A stretch of 64,000 nucleotides of DNA from Sabethes cyaneus. Taxonomy: Eukaryota > Arthropoda > Insecta > Diptera > Culicidae. The notes under the pieces are model-generated. The model was not told the DNA's origin and searched no databases. It was given only the letters and a program-made list of their open reading frames with translations. Of this stretch, positions 1-11,551 are shown piece after piece; positions within the stretch are counted from its first letter, which is position 1, and each line of letters starts with the position of its first letter. The position numbers and the translations under genes were made by a program. Location: positions 176,610,411 through 176,674,410 of the forward strand of contig NC_071354.1 of assembly GCF_943734655.1 (NCBI RefSeq), read 5' to 3'.

Positions 1-1292
1 AAGAGAATTCGTAGGGCAGTATCAGATGGGCTTTTTGGGGACCTGTGATACTACCGATCAAATTTTTATTTTCCGGCAAATCCTCCAGAAATATCGAGAG
101 TACAACGTGCCCACGCATCATATTTTCGTGGATTTCAAGGCAGCATACAATACAGTTGAACGAGAACAGCTATGGCGGACAAACTGACGCGGCTGATTAA
201 AGCTACTCTGGAGCGAGTGATGTGCTACGTGCGCGTTTTAGGGACACTCTCGAGTCCTTTCGAATCGCGCGGGTTGCGTCAAGGTGATGGACAGACCTGT
301 TATTCAATAATGCCATTCAAGGTTTGATCCGGCGAGCGAGCATCGCAACGGAGGACGGTCTTCAGCAAGAGTAACCAACTTCCAGCCTTCGCAGACGACC
401 TCGACTTCGTTACTAAAAACCTTGGGACGGCGGAGCCCATCTACGCCAGACTAAAAACGGAGGCTAAGAGTCCTAGTCTTGAGGAAGATGGGGTTACAAA
501 TCATTGCGTCAAAACCCAAATATATAGTAGGAAGAGGCTCCAGAGAAAGCAACTTTGGTCACCCACGGACAGCGACAATTGTCGACGATGAACTGGAACT
601 GGAAGTGGTTGATGAATTCTTAAATTTGGAATCTTTGGTCACCGTCGACAATAATACGAGTAAGAATCAACGACGCATTCAAGCTGGAAATTGAGCCTAC
701 TTTTCCCTCTGTAGGTCTCTTCGATCAAGGAGCTTTTGCCGCCGCACAAAGCTGACGATGTACAAAACGCTACGCTAGTCCGGTAGTCCTCTGCGGACTT
801 GAGACAGCAACTTTCCCAAGTAACAATTTGGGTTTTATTACACTCTTTTGATGACATTTTAAACCAAAATTGGTCTTCAAGACAACCATAAGAGTACAAT
901 AAAACACACATTGCTGCTTGGGTTGCTTACAAAAGATATACGTGGACTTTCCGTACTTGAACGAAAGATGTTACAGACTATTTTTAGCGGAGAGTGGCGT
1001 AGGCGTATAAACCACGAGTTGCAGGCACTACTTGGAGAGATTCCCATCGAACACCTGGCGAAAGTTGGGAGACTACGGTAGGCCGACCATGTCGCAGAGA
1101 AATTCATTCTCTTCAAGAACCCCACCGGCATCGGGAATAGACGGTCCAACGTGTCAGATGGCTCGACCAGGCTGAAGCCGACTTACGTGTGTCGAGACGC
1201 GCAACGAATTCGCGACGAGTAGCCCAGGACCAAGTACAATAGAGAGGAATCCTTGATACGGCAAGAACCACCCTGGTTCTCGACTGGTAAAG
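1..1292 (+). pseudogene. Decayed RTE-type non-LTR retrotransposon fragment (RT to 3' end)
   Basis: This is a broken copy of the RTE family whose best copy lies at 45392-46976. It is cut by the window edge. RT motif A reads as DFKAAYNTVE near 130-165. About 25 bases are missing just after it, where the intact copy encodes IMHEYGFP, so the frame shifts. Motif B (GLRQGDG) lies near 275-295 and the catalytic FADD near 390-410. Further frames then carry NASKTKY-like, DNNTSK and RRIQAGN segments up to about 695, and the C-terminal region runs on to about 1290. A 108-bp MITE interrupts it at 815-922. Many stops and shifts make it non-functional. The RTE clade is inferred from protein resemblance; the homology to the other copies here is directly visible. 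Confidence 0.85.
815..922. mobile_element. 108-bp foldback MITE nested in RTE fragment
   Basis: The RTE sequence aacttt/gcttac is interrupted here compared with the copies at 38110 and 38715. The insert begins CCCAAGTAACAA and ends TTGCTGCTTGGG. The two ends are imperfect inverted repeats over about 40 bases, so nearly the whole element folds back. The flanks suggest a 2-bp TT duplication, although T-runs make this ambiguous. It has no coding capacity and its superfamily is not assigned. Confidence 0.75.
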
Positions 1293-1479
1293 TAGCATTG
1301 CAACAAGAAATACCATGCAGAATACAGTGTACACCGGGGTAATATCACAACAAACTTAAATGCTGGTCGCGGTGATGAGTCGACACACAAAAAAAGGCAG
1401 CTGATAGATGACTTTGAAGCGAGGTTTATTGAAATGTGACCGGAAAAGCTAGCCACTTGTCTGCACCGGTTGATTGGCT
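1293..1479. other. Unassigned spacer between RTE fragments
   Basis: This short stretch follows the RTE 3' end and precedes a second RTE fragment. I see no motif or repeat end in it. Confidence 0.4.
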
Positions 1480-1735
1480 AATCAGTTGGAGGAGTGCAAG
1501 GGTGCGGTTATCTGTCCAATCTACAAGACAGGCAAAAAGCATGACTGTGAGAACTATAAAGCGTTTTTGGTATTCTTAATGCCGCCTTCAAAATGGCGTC
1601 CCAGTTGTGAACAGATTTGTGGGAATTTATCAAGCCAACTTCGTTGAAGTTGAATTTTTGCTACGGCAGATCCTTCAAAGAGTCGTTAATGCAGGGTCCC
1701 CTTATACCACTTGTTCATTGACTTTAAGGGGAAAC
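1480..1735 (+). pseudogene. Second decayed RTE fragment (N-terminal RT region)
   Basis: Across several frames the sequence matches the amino-terminal RT part of the 45.4 kb copy: a segment like VCPIYKKGDRLDCCNY, then NAAFKMASQ (NAAYKVLSQ in the better copy), VNRFVGIYQA (GFVGNYQAGF), and LRQILQ. It contains stops and frameshifts. It lies downstream of the C-terminal part of the first fragment, so it comes from an independent insertion rather than being a continuation. 1736-2480 shows nothing recognisable. Confidence 0.7.
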
Positions 1736-2489
1736 CGAAACTGGCTCAAAGATGGCTGGGTAAATGGCTACCATTCGAAGCATGTATTGTTTTGCAGCTT
1801 AAAAATGCATCTGTATTGGCAGAGTACGCTTTCGCCACATAATCAGTGCTTCCAGCGCTGTTATAATTTCCTAAAACTTGTAATGCAATTTATCGATCTG
1901 CTATGTATCAATAAACGCTCAGCAAAACATAATTGCTAATGGAAAATAAATTTAACTAATCATATCGATCATTACGTGTTCATAAAAGCGACCAATGTAT
2001 AATTTGGAATCAGTTAATAGATATTTGGTTGCGCACATATTTCGTTGAACTAGCGATTTCCGAAAAAGCAGCAACACAGTATCAAACTTTCGTCACATCA
2101 ATGAGCTTTTAAAGAGCTTTCGACTTTCGCCGCATCGATGAGCTTAGAGTGAGGTAAACAAACAAAACGCAAACGCAGGAATCAAAAACGCAATCCGATG
2201 CAAGCGGATTAACTAAACATCCTAGTGATCCTACGCATTATTCAGTTGCTGCTGTTAATTTTGATTGAATCGGAATGCCTTGATAAAGAAAACAAACCCT
2301 TTTTCGGGATGTTTGTAGTCAATGCGGTTGGCTGCGGATCAGCTGTTTATGTTTGCAAGCTCCGCTATTTGACATATATTACCAATACTAATGCAATATT
2401 CAAATAAACGTTTAGGTTCTTAACAAACACATGAGATGTACAGTACAGTGTTTGTCGCACTAACACAATAACGTTAGCCACTTTCGGTT

Positions 2490-2998
2490 CCGCCTTAAAT
2501 CTGTATATGATCTCATCGACCGAAAAGAGCTATGGAAAATAATGAACGAAATGGCTTCCTCGGAAAGCTGATCAGACTGATTGAATCTGCGATGGATATT
2601 ACACAGTACTGTGTTTCGATTTCGAATGGATAGCACTACAAGGTGTTATGAACCGAGCGGATACTAACACGCGGGTCGCAATCTTCAACAAGTCTAGTTC
2701 GCTTTACCGGCGACATGGATATTGTCAGCAGAACAGTATACCCGACTACAGTGTGAAGCAGAGAAGATTGGGCTAGAGGTAAATACATGCAGAAAAAAGC
2801 ACATGCACATGCCGGCGGCACAGATGCCGCTTAGGCAGTAGTATAACGATCGGCGTCAATAAGTTCAAAGTAGTTGACGAATTTGTCTAACTTCGTTTAC
2901 TGGTAACGGCATTTAATGCCAGCAGCCGTGAGATTCAAAGACTTATTATCAGCGGAAAGAGTGCTCTGTATGGACTTCACAAGCAATTACCATGAACG
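2490..2998 (+). pseudogene. Third decayed RTE fragment, 5' half (continues at 4176)
   Basis: The reading DRKELWKIMNE near 2517-2550 and GKLIRLIES near 2562-2590 resemble RT sequence just after motif A. They are closer to the RTE lineage at 54.6 kb than to the copy at 45.4 kb. NKSSS appears near 2685 and an RLIISGKSALYGL-type segment (RRIQAGNRAYFAL in better copies) near 2938-2975. The reading stops at 2998 and resumes at 4176, on the far side of a TIR element. It is heavily decayed. Confidence 0.65.
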
Positions 2999-3000
2999 TA

Positions 3001-4173
3001 CCATATTCTGCGCAGCTAAAACATTTTTATGATTCTTCCGCTATTTTAAGTATTCTAGATTTAAATTAACAACCTAGATGGCAGCAACGTGTAGTGCTAC
3101 GGTCTATAATATCTGGCAAAAAAATATGGGAATTGTAAGTCGACCAACAATTGAGTATATTTTTCGTTTTGTAAACTTATCCACGGTGCTCAATTCTGCG
3201 CACTTTCTTGCCCATGTTCCTAATTCTGCGCATGTTTGCTCCTAATTCTGCGCACCCAAAAAGTGAAAATAAATACTCCTGCCATGCTGTTTATGTCTTT
3301 ATACGCTGAAAGCACACCAAAAAATCCGGCATTAGCCATTATCATAATTAAATCCATGATCCGGCCTTCTTGTGCTGTCCGGGTGGCAAACGAATATTGT
3401 TATCATTTTGATTGCCTCATTTTAAATATTTTATTCTCGATAACGTGAAGGGCGAATTGATTCGGGTTTTCTTCGTACTGAACATTACACTTTAGAATAA
3501 TACTAAAACTTGTGTTTTCATATAGAAACCACTTCTCCACTCTCTGACAACCCCATGAGGTTGGACATTAAAAAAAATTAGAAGACATGGTTTCATGAAT
3601 TGGCGCTCGTAGGTTCGGACCCTGAGGCACAGCAATCCTGTGCTACCAATCAATGCAAGTGAAAGATTCTACTGGAATTTTCATGCCTCTATACCTCAGC
3701 CATTTGGGTGAGGTTGCGTATTCTTTCGCGATTTCTTCGTAGGATACATTACTGCGCAGAATTCGGAACATGAATAAAAAATCTGTGCCTTAATCTGCGC
3801 ATTATTGCATCGCATTTTTCTAAGGAAAGCAATGCATGCAATCACTCTTTTTGTCTAAAACATGACTAAACATGATTATTCTTTCTAATTATGCTGGGTA
3901 ATTTGATCATTGCAAAGAATTTCGATCATAAATTTGTTAATTTTCTAGAAGGACAATTTTAGCGTTGGTGCTAATGACGATGTTTTCTGCCATATAAAAT
4001 ACTTTCAATTTCACGTTAAATTATTTCGCTCTCAAATATAATGGCCCGTTTGTGAATAATGGCGTAATATTCAACAGACATTTATAAAAAAAATAACGCA
4101 ATGATCATAGTTATGCACAATGTTAAAAAATACTTATATAAAGAAAAATGCGCAGAATTAGGAGCGCTCACGG
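3001..4173. mobile_element. TIR element A (1173 bp, TA-flanked, phrase CTAATTCTGCGCA)
   Basis: TA dinucleotides at 2999-3000 and 4174-4175 flank termini that begin CC and end GG. The phrase AATTCTGCGCA or close variants occurs near the left end (3004-3015), at 3191-3202, 3219-3232 and 3241-3256, and in reverse near 3753-3765 and at 4149-4163 beside the right end. The element separates two halves of one RTE reading frame, which supports the boundaries independently. No transposase is visible, so it is a non-autonomous, probably Tc1/mariner-type (TA target) element. The exact TIR length is blurred by decay. Confidence 0.7.
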
Positions 4174-4175
4174 TA

Positions 4176-4400
4176 CGGTCAAACAGACTAATCAGCCGTA
4201 CAAAATAAACCCTGTAAAAGACGCTCATTAATCCGGTCGTTCTCTGCGGGCATGAAACGTGCACAATGCTCGAGGAGGACTTGTAGGTAAGTGTTGATAG
4301 TTCTCAAGAGACAGTGATGAGAATGATCTCTTGGCGCTGTACAGGCGAACGGAATTTGGAGGCGGGGGATGAACTAGCTCTACGGCTAACCCTCACCTTA
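4176..4400 (+). pseudogene. Third RTE fragment, 3' half
   Basis: This resumes the fragment broken at 2998. RTK...KTLINPVVLCGHE near 4194-4250 matches RTKLTMYKTIIRPVVLYGLE of the good copy, followed by LEEDL near 4268-4285 and a shifted RTIFGGVQ-to-ELQAL equivalent up to about 4385. It ends without a clear 3' tail. Confidence 0.65.
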
Positions 4401-4529
4401 ACATTTGAATCTTCAGTAGAATGAAATGTCCACTCTAGCTCTTTACATCCAAGCGAAATGCAATTAAAGTCTGACTAAAAGTAAATCTGGACGCCCCTCA
4501 TGCCGCCTCTTTCGATAGGAACTGGAACC

Positions 4530-5145
4530 ATTTGACATAACTAACTGTTTACATGTTCAGAAAGAACAACTGGCGCAAGTTTCGTCAAAATGTTCAAAAT
4601 GAAAATACAAATTGGTTTTGATCAAAGTTGGCTAAGTGCTTAAAATGCCAAAATCAACAGTATGTGATATTCTGAAGGGTTATAAAGAAAGTTCAGCGCG
4701 AAAAAGAAGCAAAAAAAGAAACCCAGAACCAGCGACCGAGAGCTGAAGAGGAAGATATTGAGGAGCGATAACTCCATCCGGCATATGGCTAAAGGGTACG
4801 ATGCCAACTGTCAAACCACGCGGAATCTCCTCGCTCAAGAAGGCTATAGATCTTCCAGTGCCAGTAAACATCCGAGTCGACACTTAAGATGAAACGGTAT
4901 TCAATCCAAACATGGCCGGAAAGATGGCGCTCATGTGAGGATATGACTACCATCGATCCGGCCATGTTGGGATTAAGTACCGTGTCACCTTAAAGCAGAA
5001 TTTGATAATCAAGAAGGAAACTACGTGAAATTCAACGGATATATGTTGATGGATGACGAAACCTACATGCAAATGTATTTTACGCAATTTCCAGGTCAAG
5101 TATTGAGAAGAAAGTTCGAGATTTTGTCAGAACCAGAAAAATGCA
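4530..5145 (+). pseudogene. ITmD37E-like Tc1/mariner transposase remnant
   Basis: Near 4628-4690 one frame reads LAKCLKMPKSTVCDILKGYK, a helix-turn-helix of the type at the amino end of mosquito ITmD37E-like transposases. A second HTH-like stretch (SIRHMAKGYD...LLAQEGYRS) follows in another frame near 4770-4860. The first catalytic aspartate region reads LMDDETYMQM near 5047-5080, followed by FPGQVLRRKF. The same motif occurs as VMDDEIYVK at 56038. The downstream catalytic residues are absent, so this is a 3'-truncated relic. Family placement rests on remembered motif similarity. Confidence 0.7.
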
Positions 5146-8100
5146 ATAATGTAATAGTGTTAAACTTGGACAATGCTGAATCAAAATACTGCAATTCAGT
5201 CATTTATAGTTTTTTGCGACACTGAAATCCCGAATTATAGGTTGTTCTATGCGTCCAGATTAACGTTTAGCCAGGCTTTAGTCTATGTCTTCCAAAGTGA
5301 CTTCTCGATTGTTTTGAGCTTTAGAATCCAGACAGTCCAGAAAATAGTCATTAAAGCGACCAGGATCCAGGACTGCATTGTCGTTCATACAGTAATCCTT
5401 AAAACATGCTACCCCTGCAAATATTCATTTCAAGCTTTTCTGTTGTCTCTCTATTGTTCCCATAAACCTCAATAGTTTTTTAAACAACAAACTTTCTCAA
5501 AAAATAATAACTTGGCATATAAACATTAAGATTACTGTGTGGAATGAGTGTAAATATTTAATCTGGTGGAGAGAAGGAACATTATAACCTTATTATCTCC
5601 CCTTATAAAATGTACGATCAAATTTAATAAAAGTGCTTGCGCTAATAGAATTATTCATGTGGACATTCTATAAGACAGCTTTACTACACACATTGACTCA
5701 CCTCTAGGAGATCGGTTGGCAAAATTAATCATATATCGCTGTGAATAATGATTTATATGATTTGATTCAGCTAATTTATTAGCGTCCAAGTGCAATACAT
5801 CAACAACTATACAGTGCTAAAACTCTAGGGGCTTGTCTTGCCAGCCCCTTGGAAGCGAAGCGTGGGATTTGTCTACTTAGATGTATGTGTACACATGTAT
5901 GTATGCATAAACATTTCTAATGTGTAGCCAGCAGCTGTCTTTTCAAATATACTCGTACTTCTCGAACCGTATGTACACTGAAAATCACAAAATAAAATCA
6001 ACAAAACACTGCCAACGGAAAATCAAGGAACCGGTCAAACACCGGTCCTGTCGAGTTCGCACAAGTAAATCTTGCGTGGTCGCCTGTCGGCTGTGTTTAG
6101 ATGCAATTTTGATATGTTCTGACTGTAAGTCAACATCGAGTGTAATATGTTCCCGGTAACTATCAGGGTCGTGAAGTCGTGAAGGCGCTGCTCTCGTCAG
6201 ACCGTGCGAGGAGTCGATTGCGAAGTTGAATAAAAGAAAAAAAACACAATTCACACTCCATTTGCGGCGCATTAGCCGAGGACTGAAAACAAGTTTGACA
6301 AATGTGATCGAGTGTTTTTGCCCCAAACAAGATCGCTTCAGCAAAGACTGTTGATATCTAATATAATTCTAATAGAATGGCCTTGAAATAGTGGGGAAGT
6401 TGATCACAATCACCTTTGGATCCTTGGTTGTAGTGTTCCACTTGGTAATAGTAATATATGAGGTTTGTCTCTTTGATCACTATTTTGCTGAATTAAAATA
6501 TCCCTTATTTCAGGAGTGCTGAACTCAAAAGTTTCACTGCTAATCTCATAATTCGCTACTATGAGTTGCTGTGAATTATTTTCAAATTTATCATCCAAAC
6601 TTTTGCAGCTACCGGTACCGATGTCATCCGTCGGAATAAAATTATCCGCTAAGCCTCTGAAAACACCCGCTCCACTTTGGTCAACTAAGGGATCAGTTTA
6701 ATAAGTCCCCCTTCTCCTGCCGGAACCGCCCGAGGCGCCCCTTCTCTTCGCGCAAAAGAGCTTAACTACGAAAAGCGACTGATTCTGGAGCTGTGTCATT
6801 CTTTCAGAAGCTCCCGCATATTCACGTCTCACTCCACGAGCCGAAGAATACCAGACGAATTTAACATCGCCGCTTTACGGATCACTGTCACAACCGCCAG
6901 TGTACTTTTGCTAAGATCTTTCCGGCCAACCACCTGCTGCGAAAAGCTGAAGAACAATCGCCAAAGACGCCACTCTGCCAACCGGAAATGGTTTGCAAAT
7001 AGTAGTGGGGCACGGAGGACATTAAACAATTGCTCTTGCTATTGTGCGGTTCTGTTTTCCTATGAGCTAAGAATAAGAAAACTTTGACCATAAATTTTCC
7101 CCCGGTCATCATAAATAATATACATTTTGAGCCACGCGGGACGACAGTACGCTTCTGGTAAGCTGCTTCCGTGAGGCATTTCGGAGCAAATCAAGCAGTA
7201 GGAGCGGTGGAGGTCATGCAACGGAGGCTGAATTGAATCGGGAAAGAAGTTGAGCAACCGAATGCGCTCTCGGCTCCAACCAAATGCAACTCTGTTTGAA
7301 CGAGGAGAAAAGCGAAAGGAAAAAGATATGCAGGAATTCATATCTCTCGGGGAATGATTTCGCGGCAATTTTCATGCAGCTTCCGGTGGCGGAGAAGCAA
7401 CGCTGTCGTATAATTTTAATACTCAAGAAAACGAATTTCCCGCCATTTCACTGTTCTGCTTTCGTACTCCTGCTAGGGATTGAAGAGAATTAATGAAAAT
7501 CCCCGGCCAAATTTATGGTCTCGCTGATGATTGCTCGGCGGAAAATTATCAGTTACGGTCATTTGATTGTTGTGCCTGCAGAATTATATCTGACTTCACC
7601 GAATAGAGTTCAGTATTCAAGTTAATAGAAGCCAATAGCACTGGGTATCAAATTGAAGTATCTTTCAGGCATTAAAATGTGTAATTTATCTATTCTAGAA
7701 CTGAAACACGTGAACGTTCATCCACTGAATGATGACAGCAGGGTAGTTTTATTTTCAATTTATCCAATCGTTACCACGCCATTTCACAAATCCACCGTCT
7801 TAACCACACAATCAAGTAACTCAATTTCTTAATCCTAAACAAATTCATAACGATACCAGTATATCTTCTTTGAGCTCTAAAAAGGTGACCGACAAAACAT
7901 TTAGCTAGCATCCCCTGGACCCACATATCTCACATTTATGGTCAATTGTTTAATATCATCCACCGGCCGACAGTGGAGTGAAGTAAGAAACCACCGAGCA
8001 ATCACCTTTTCCCAGGCCAGGCCAGGGGATCGGGCCTACCCGTCGGAATCGTGCGTAGTCAAAAGTGAACCCGTTTCCCGTGAGCACTGAATCAACCAAC

Positions 8101-9395
8101 GCAATGCCACAACGGTCGAGAATCCCTGCTAGCTGCTAAGAGTTAACCCAACCCGTTCCAACGAATTCGCACCGAAGCCGTTCGAAAGAACCCGAACCGT
8201 GTCAAATGATATCATTCGGAGAAAAACTGCCTCGAATAAATCGTGCCGTCGGTGACGCAGTGGCAAAGTGAAAATGACTCCTTCGGCGGGTGGCGGTGTA
8301 CCGGCCGAGGACGGCAACCACAGAATAGTTCAACACTTCATCCCTCCTCCTTCGTGTTGGCTGGCTGCGGAGCCAATCTTTAGTTGATTGGAAGGAGGGT
8401 GAAAACGAATTTCGAAATGAGTTGGCCTGAAAATTTGGCTAAAATGAATCGTTGCTCGTTTCGGTGCCGTTTTGTTGTACGACTAGGATTAGGCCTATAG
8501 GCGACACCATCACTTCATACTAGGGCTTTTGCTACGACATCACCGCCGTACCGGGTGAATACATCCACTAAATTATAATAGCTGATGAAAAAAGTTTTCC
8601 CAACTCCCGGCCGGCAAAACGATTATGCCGGTAGGGAAATTCGTTTCGAGATTGAAGTGGCGACGGCAGTGACTGCAGTGACAGTGGGGGAAGCTGAAAT
8701 GAGTTTAGCTTATACAGGCGGCTGTGGGAAGTGGCCAGCGCATGCAAATGGGTTGATTTGGTGTTAAAAACTTTCCAAAGTATCACATAATAGGAAATAT
8801 TCCGGAAGTTTGCGAAAACGTTTTCAATAAATTTGTTTACAACTTTCCGAATTTCGTATAATTTGTGAATAGATGAGTTGGAGGGATATGGGGCAATGTT
8901 TATTTTTACTGCGCTTGCTACCGAAACCGAACGGGAAGCGTACAATATCAGGATGAGGTTTACAAACTGAAACACATAAAGCAAAATTGTTGCGCTTTAA
9001 TGTATTAAAATGATCTCGTTGCGCAAATTTGGCATAGATTGGATTTTTTAAATTATCATACAAAATGGGAAGTCCTTGAGTTTCATGAAATTTTGTACAC
9101 GGGCATAGTTAATGGACTTATGATTCATAAATGAGGGTATTTACTGAAAACACGCGATTTCCTCTATTTTCGAAGAACACTCTTTAGGAAATTTTCCGAA
9201 TTTCCCGAATATTGCTTATTTCAAAATTTTATAATTCAAACGACATAGAATCAAGCACCATTGAACAAACATTTTGAATGAGAATCATTGCGTAAACATT
9301 TATTTATGAAAATGTGAGTAAATTTTTGTTAGCAATCCAGAAAGATATTACTTGGCAGAAGTAATGGGAAAACATTGCACAAAATTGAAAAGCCT
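5146..9395. other. 4.2 kb without recognised genes or repeats
   Basis: All reading frames are short and none resembles a family I know. Composition alternates between AT-rich stretches (5480-6000, 8990-9350) and more balanced ones (6700-7500, 7970-8350). The balanced parts look like unique non-coding DNA, possibly introns or regulatory sequence of a distant gene, but nothing in the sequence proves this. No LTR pair or inverted repeat was noticed. Confidence 0.4.
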
Positions 9396-9399
9396 TTCA

Positions 9400-9590
9400 T
9401 TGTGGCTCGGTCGGTTTGCCTCCAATCCGATAGGAACAAGATGACCAGGAGCGCAGCGAGCAAAATGGTTAGACCATGTGGAGCGAGATCTGGGGAGGAG
9501 AGGACTCGGCGTGCTAGAAATTGGAGAATGGTAGCCCACAACCGAGTAGACAGGGAAAACTTTGTACAACAGGCTTTGTCTTAGGACGAA
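9400..9590 (+). pseudogene. RTE 3'-terminal scrap
   Basis: One frame reads PGAQRAKWLDHVERDLG, and after a shift another reads ARNWRMVAHNRVDRENFV. These match the tail of RTE proteins (RGAQRARWLDQVESDL and NWRRVAQDRVEWRRV in the 45.4 kb copy). Only the last 60 or so codons remain, with one frameshift. No tail repeat is seen. Confidence 0.7.
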
Positions 9591-9714
9591 AGAGAGAGAA
9601 GAGTGAACGAAAATTCGCAAAAACGTTTGAATCTCATAAAATTTTTTTAAAAATATTTGGTGACTAAAAAATGAATTGGCGAATAAGAGAAAAATATTTT
9701 TCAACCAAAAAAGC

Positions 9715-10167
9715 AAAGTAATTCCGCCACAGACAACTGAAGGTGGGGGGGCGAAAAAAACAAAGAGATTTTTTTAATCACGCAAAAAAAATTAAGATTT
9801 TTAGAAATTTTAATCGTAAAACCCGAAATTATTCTTGCTTTTGATACATTCGTTGTTATTTTCAGGTTCTGTTTTTCGGCTATGTAGTCTGTATTTAGCA
9901 GTCAAAACGATGTTTTGCTTCTATATCCGACGTTTCGGTGGTTTTATTCCACCTTTTTCTTTTGTTATTTTCTATACAAAAACCCTCCAAAACAAAGTCA
10001 AAATCGAAAAAACAAATTTTGCCTGTTCTCGGAACCTACATTATTTGTACTTCCATTTTTGTTTCGTGCTAGAAGCGTACACTCTTTTTTCGAGTTCGTT
10101 AGGCTGTAAAACCAACAGATAATTGTTTTATACAAAAAATTTTTACTCAAGTTTAACAAATTTTTTT
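9715..10167. mobile_element. PIF/Harbinger-like element, left part (split by palindrome)
   Basis: The interior matches the compact element at 18505-18944: a G-run followed by gaaaaaaacaaagag, att-cttgcttt, a cgtgctagaagc stretch, and ttttcgagtt..aggctgta. It is interrupted at about 10167 by the palindrome and resumes at about 11471. The left terminus (expected GGCCATTAC) is eroded. It has no coding capacity. Confidence 0.6.
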
Positions 10168-10442
10168 TGACTAAACTCGTGACTTTAGTCATGAAGTTGA
10201 AATGCGGTCAGGCATATATTAATATTTTTTTTTTTGAAACGACGATTCTACAATTGAAGAAGGGACGGTAAGGGAAAGTAATGGAGAAGGATTTTTTCCC
10301 GGGAATGAAAGGGAAGGGTGGAAAGGAAGGGGGGGGGGGGGGTAATAGGTAGCTATGCTTAACAAGTTGTCGTTGTGACTCCTATCTTTTGTCCAATGCT
10401 GGAAGGTGCATGGGTCGAACCAAGCTGTAATCAGAGATTACA

Positions 10443-10519
10443 ACCGGATTTGAACCCACAACACCTGCCAGGGCGTGTCGCTCACTGGTACCCGTGTACC
10501 TTTGAACCACAGAGGCGCT
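10443..10519 (-). other. tRNA-like segment in left palindrome arm
   Basis: The reverse strand carries an exact box-B-type GGTTCAAATCC at 10446-10456 and an A-box-like TGGTTCAAAGG about 50 bases upstream. It is an inverted copy of 11169-11245. Spacing fits an internal pol III promoter. A full cloverleaf is not convincing, so I call it tRNA-derived rather than a tRNA gene. Confidence 0.55.
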
Positions 10520-11168
10520 GGACAAAAGAAGTCTGCACAACCCCCCTTATTAACCATAGCGACATGGGTTGGTCTATTTTTAGACACAAATTGTGCCTCT
10601 TCCTCCACCTACTGTAGAAACCACCTACCAAGAAGTTTTTAATCTAACGTGTTTTTACTTTCAGGACGACGACACTATGCAGGCCCTTACGACTTGCAAG
10701 GTACTGCGTGTGACGCTGTTCGTCCGAAAGCATGTTAGTCCGCGTTTCTCGTTTCTCTTCATTCCCGGGAAAAAAATCCTTCTTCATTACTTTCCCTTAC
10801 CGTCCCTTCATCAATTGTAGAATCATCGTTTCAAAAAAATATTAATATATGCCTGACCGCATTTCAAGGTCATGACTAAAGTCACGAGTTTGGTCAATTA
10901 TCATAGGAACGGAGCCTTTCTCCGAAGAACCGCGCTGAGAAACGCGGACTAACATGCTTTCGGACGAACAGCGTCACACGCAGTACCTTGCAAGTCGTAA
11001 GGGCCTGCATAGTGTCGTCGTCCTGAAAGTAAAAACACGTTAGATTAAAAACTTCTTGGTCGGTGGTTTCTACAGTAGGTGGAGGAAGAGGCACAATTTG
11101 TGTCTAAAAATAGACCAACCCATGTCGCTATGGTTAATAAGGGGGGTTGTGCAGACTTCTTTTGTCCA

Positions 11169-11245
11169 GCGCCTCTGTGGTTCAAAGGTACACGGGTACC
11201 AGTGAGCGACACGCCCTGGCAGGTGTTGTGGGTTCAAATCCGGTT
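11169..11245 (+). other. tRNA-like segment in right palindrome arm
   Basis: Reading GCGCCTCTG then TGGTTCAAAGG (A-box-like), an anticodon-arm-like ACAC...GTGT hairpin and GGTTCAAATCC (box B, 11231-11241), this looks tRNA-derived. It is the mirror of 10443-10519. Whether it is transcribed is unknown. Confidence 0.55.
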
Positions 11246-11470
11246 ATAATCTCTGATTACAGCTTGTTCGACCCATGCACCTTCCAGCATTGGACAAAAG
11301 ATAGGAGTCACAACGACAACTTGTTAACCATAGCTACCTATTACCCCTCCCCCCCCCCCCCTTCCTTTCCACCCTTCTCCTTCATTCCCGGGAAAAAAAC
11401 TCCTTCTTCATTACTTTCCCTTACCGTCCCTTCATCAATTGTAGAATCATCGTTTCAAAAAAATATTAAA

Positions 11471-11551
11471 TTTTTTTTGCCCCCCGATTTTTAGAGCCAA
11501 TTTTAAGGGGCGGGGGGAAAAAACTTTAAAAATGATTTGCAATGGCCTTAT
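11471..11551. mobile_element. PIF/Harbinger-like element, right part
   Basis: The sequence TTTTTTGCCCCCCGATT and the terminus AATGATTTGCAATGGCC followed by TTA match the right end of the element at 18505-18944. This shows that the palindrome landed inside an older PIF-like copy. Confidence 0.65.

Larger units (their letters stand above)
10168..11470. mobile_element. 1.3 kb near-perfect palindromic foldback element
   Basis: Left arm 10215-10750 is the reverse complement of right arm 10931-11468 with few differences. For example, the 53-codon reading starting MPLPPPTVETT occurs at 10593 (+) and at 11094 (-) with one changed residue. The 10751-10930 spacer is not unrelated: it repeats the element's end, running into gcctgaccgcatttcaaggt and gactaaagtcacgag, which is the inverted match of 10170-10215. 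So one complete copy (10168 to about 10900) is joined to a second, inverted, truncated copy. Each arm carries a tRNA-like segment. Shorter relatives lie at 39595-39970. Confidence 0.8.

Noticed and set aside
5985..6344. LTR or untranslated region of an LTR retrotransposon
   Set aside because: Base composition looked suggestive, but no second LTR, primer-binding site or polypurine tract was found.
11169..11245. Functional tRNA gene
   Set aside because: Box B is good, but the acceptor stem and D arm are not convincing and the sequence is embedded in a mobile palindrome. Annotated as tRNA-like only.
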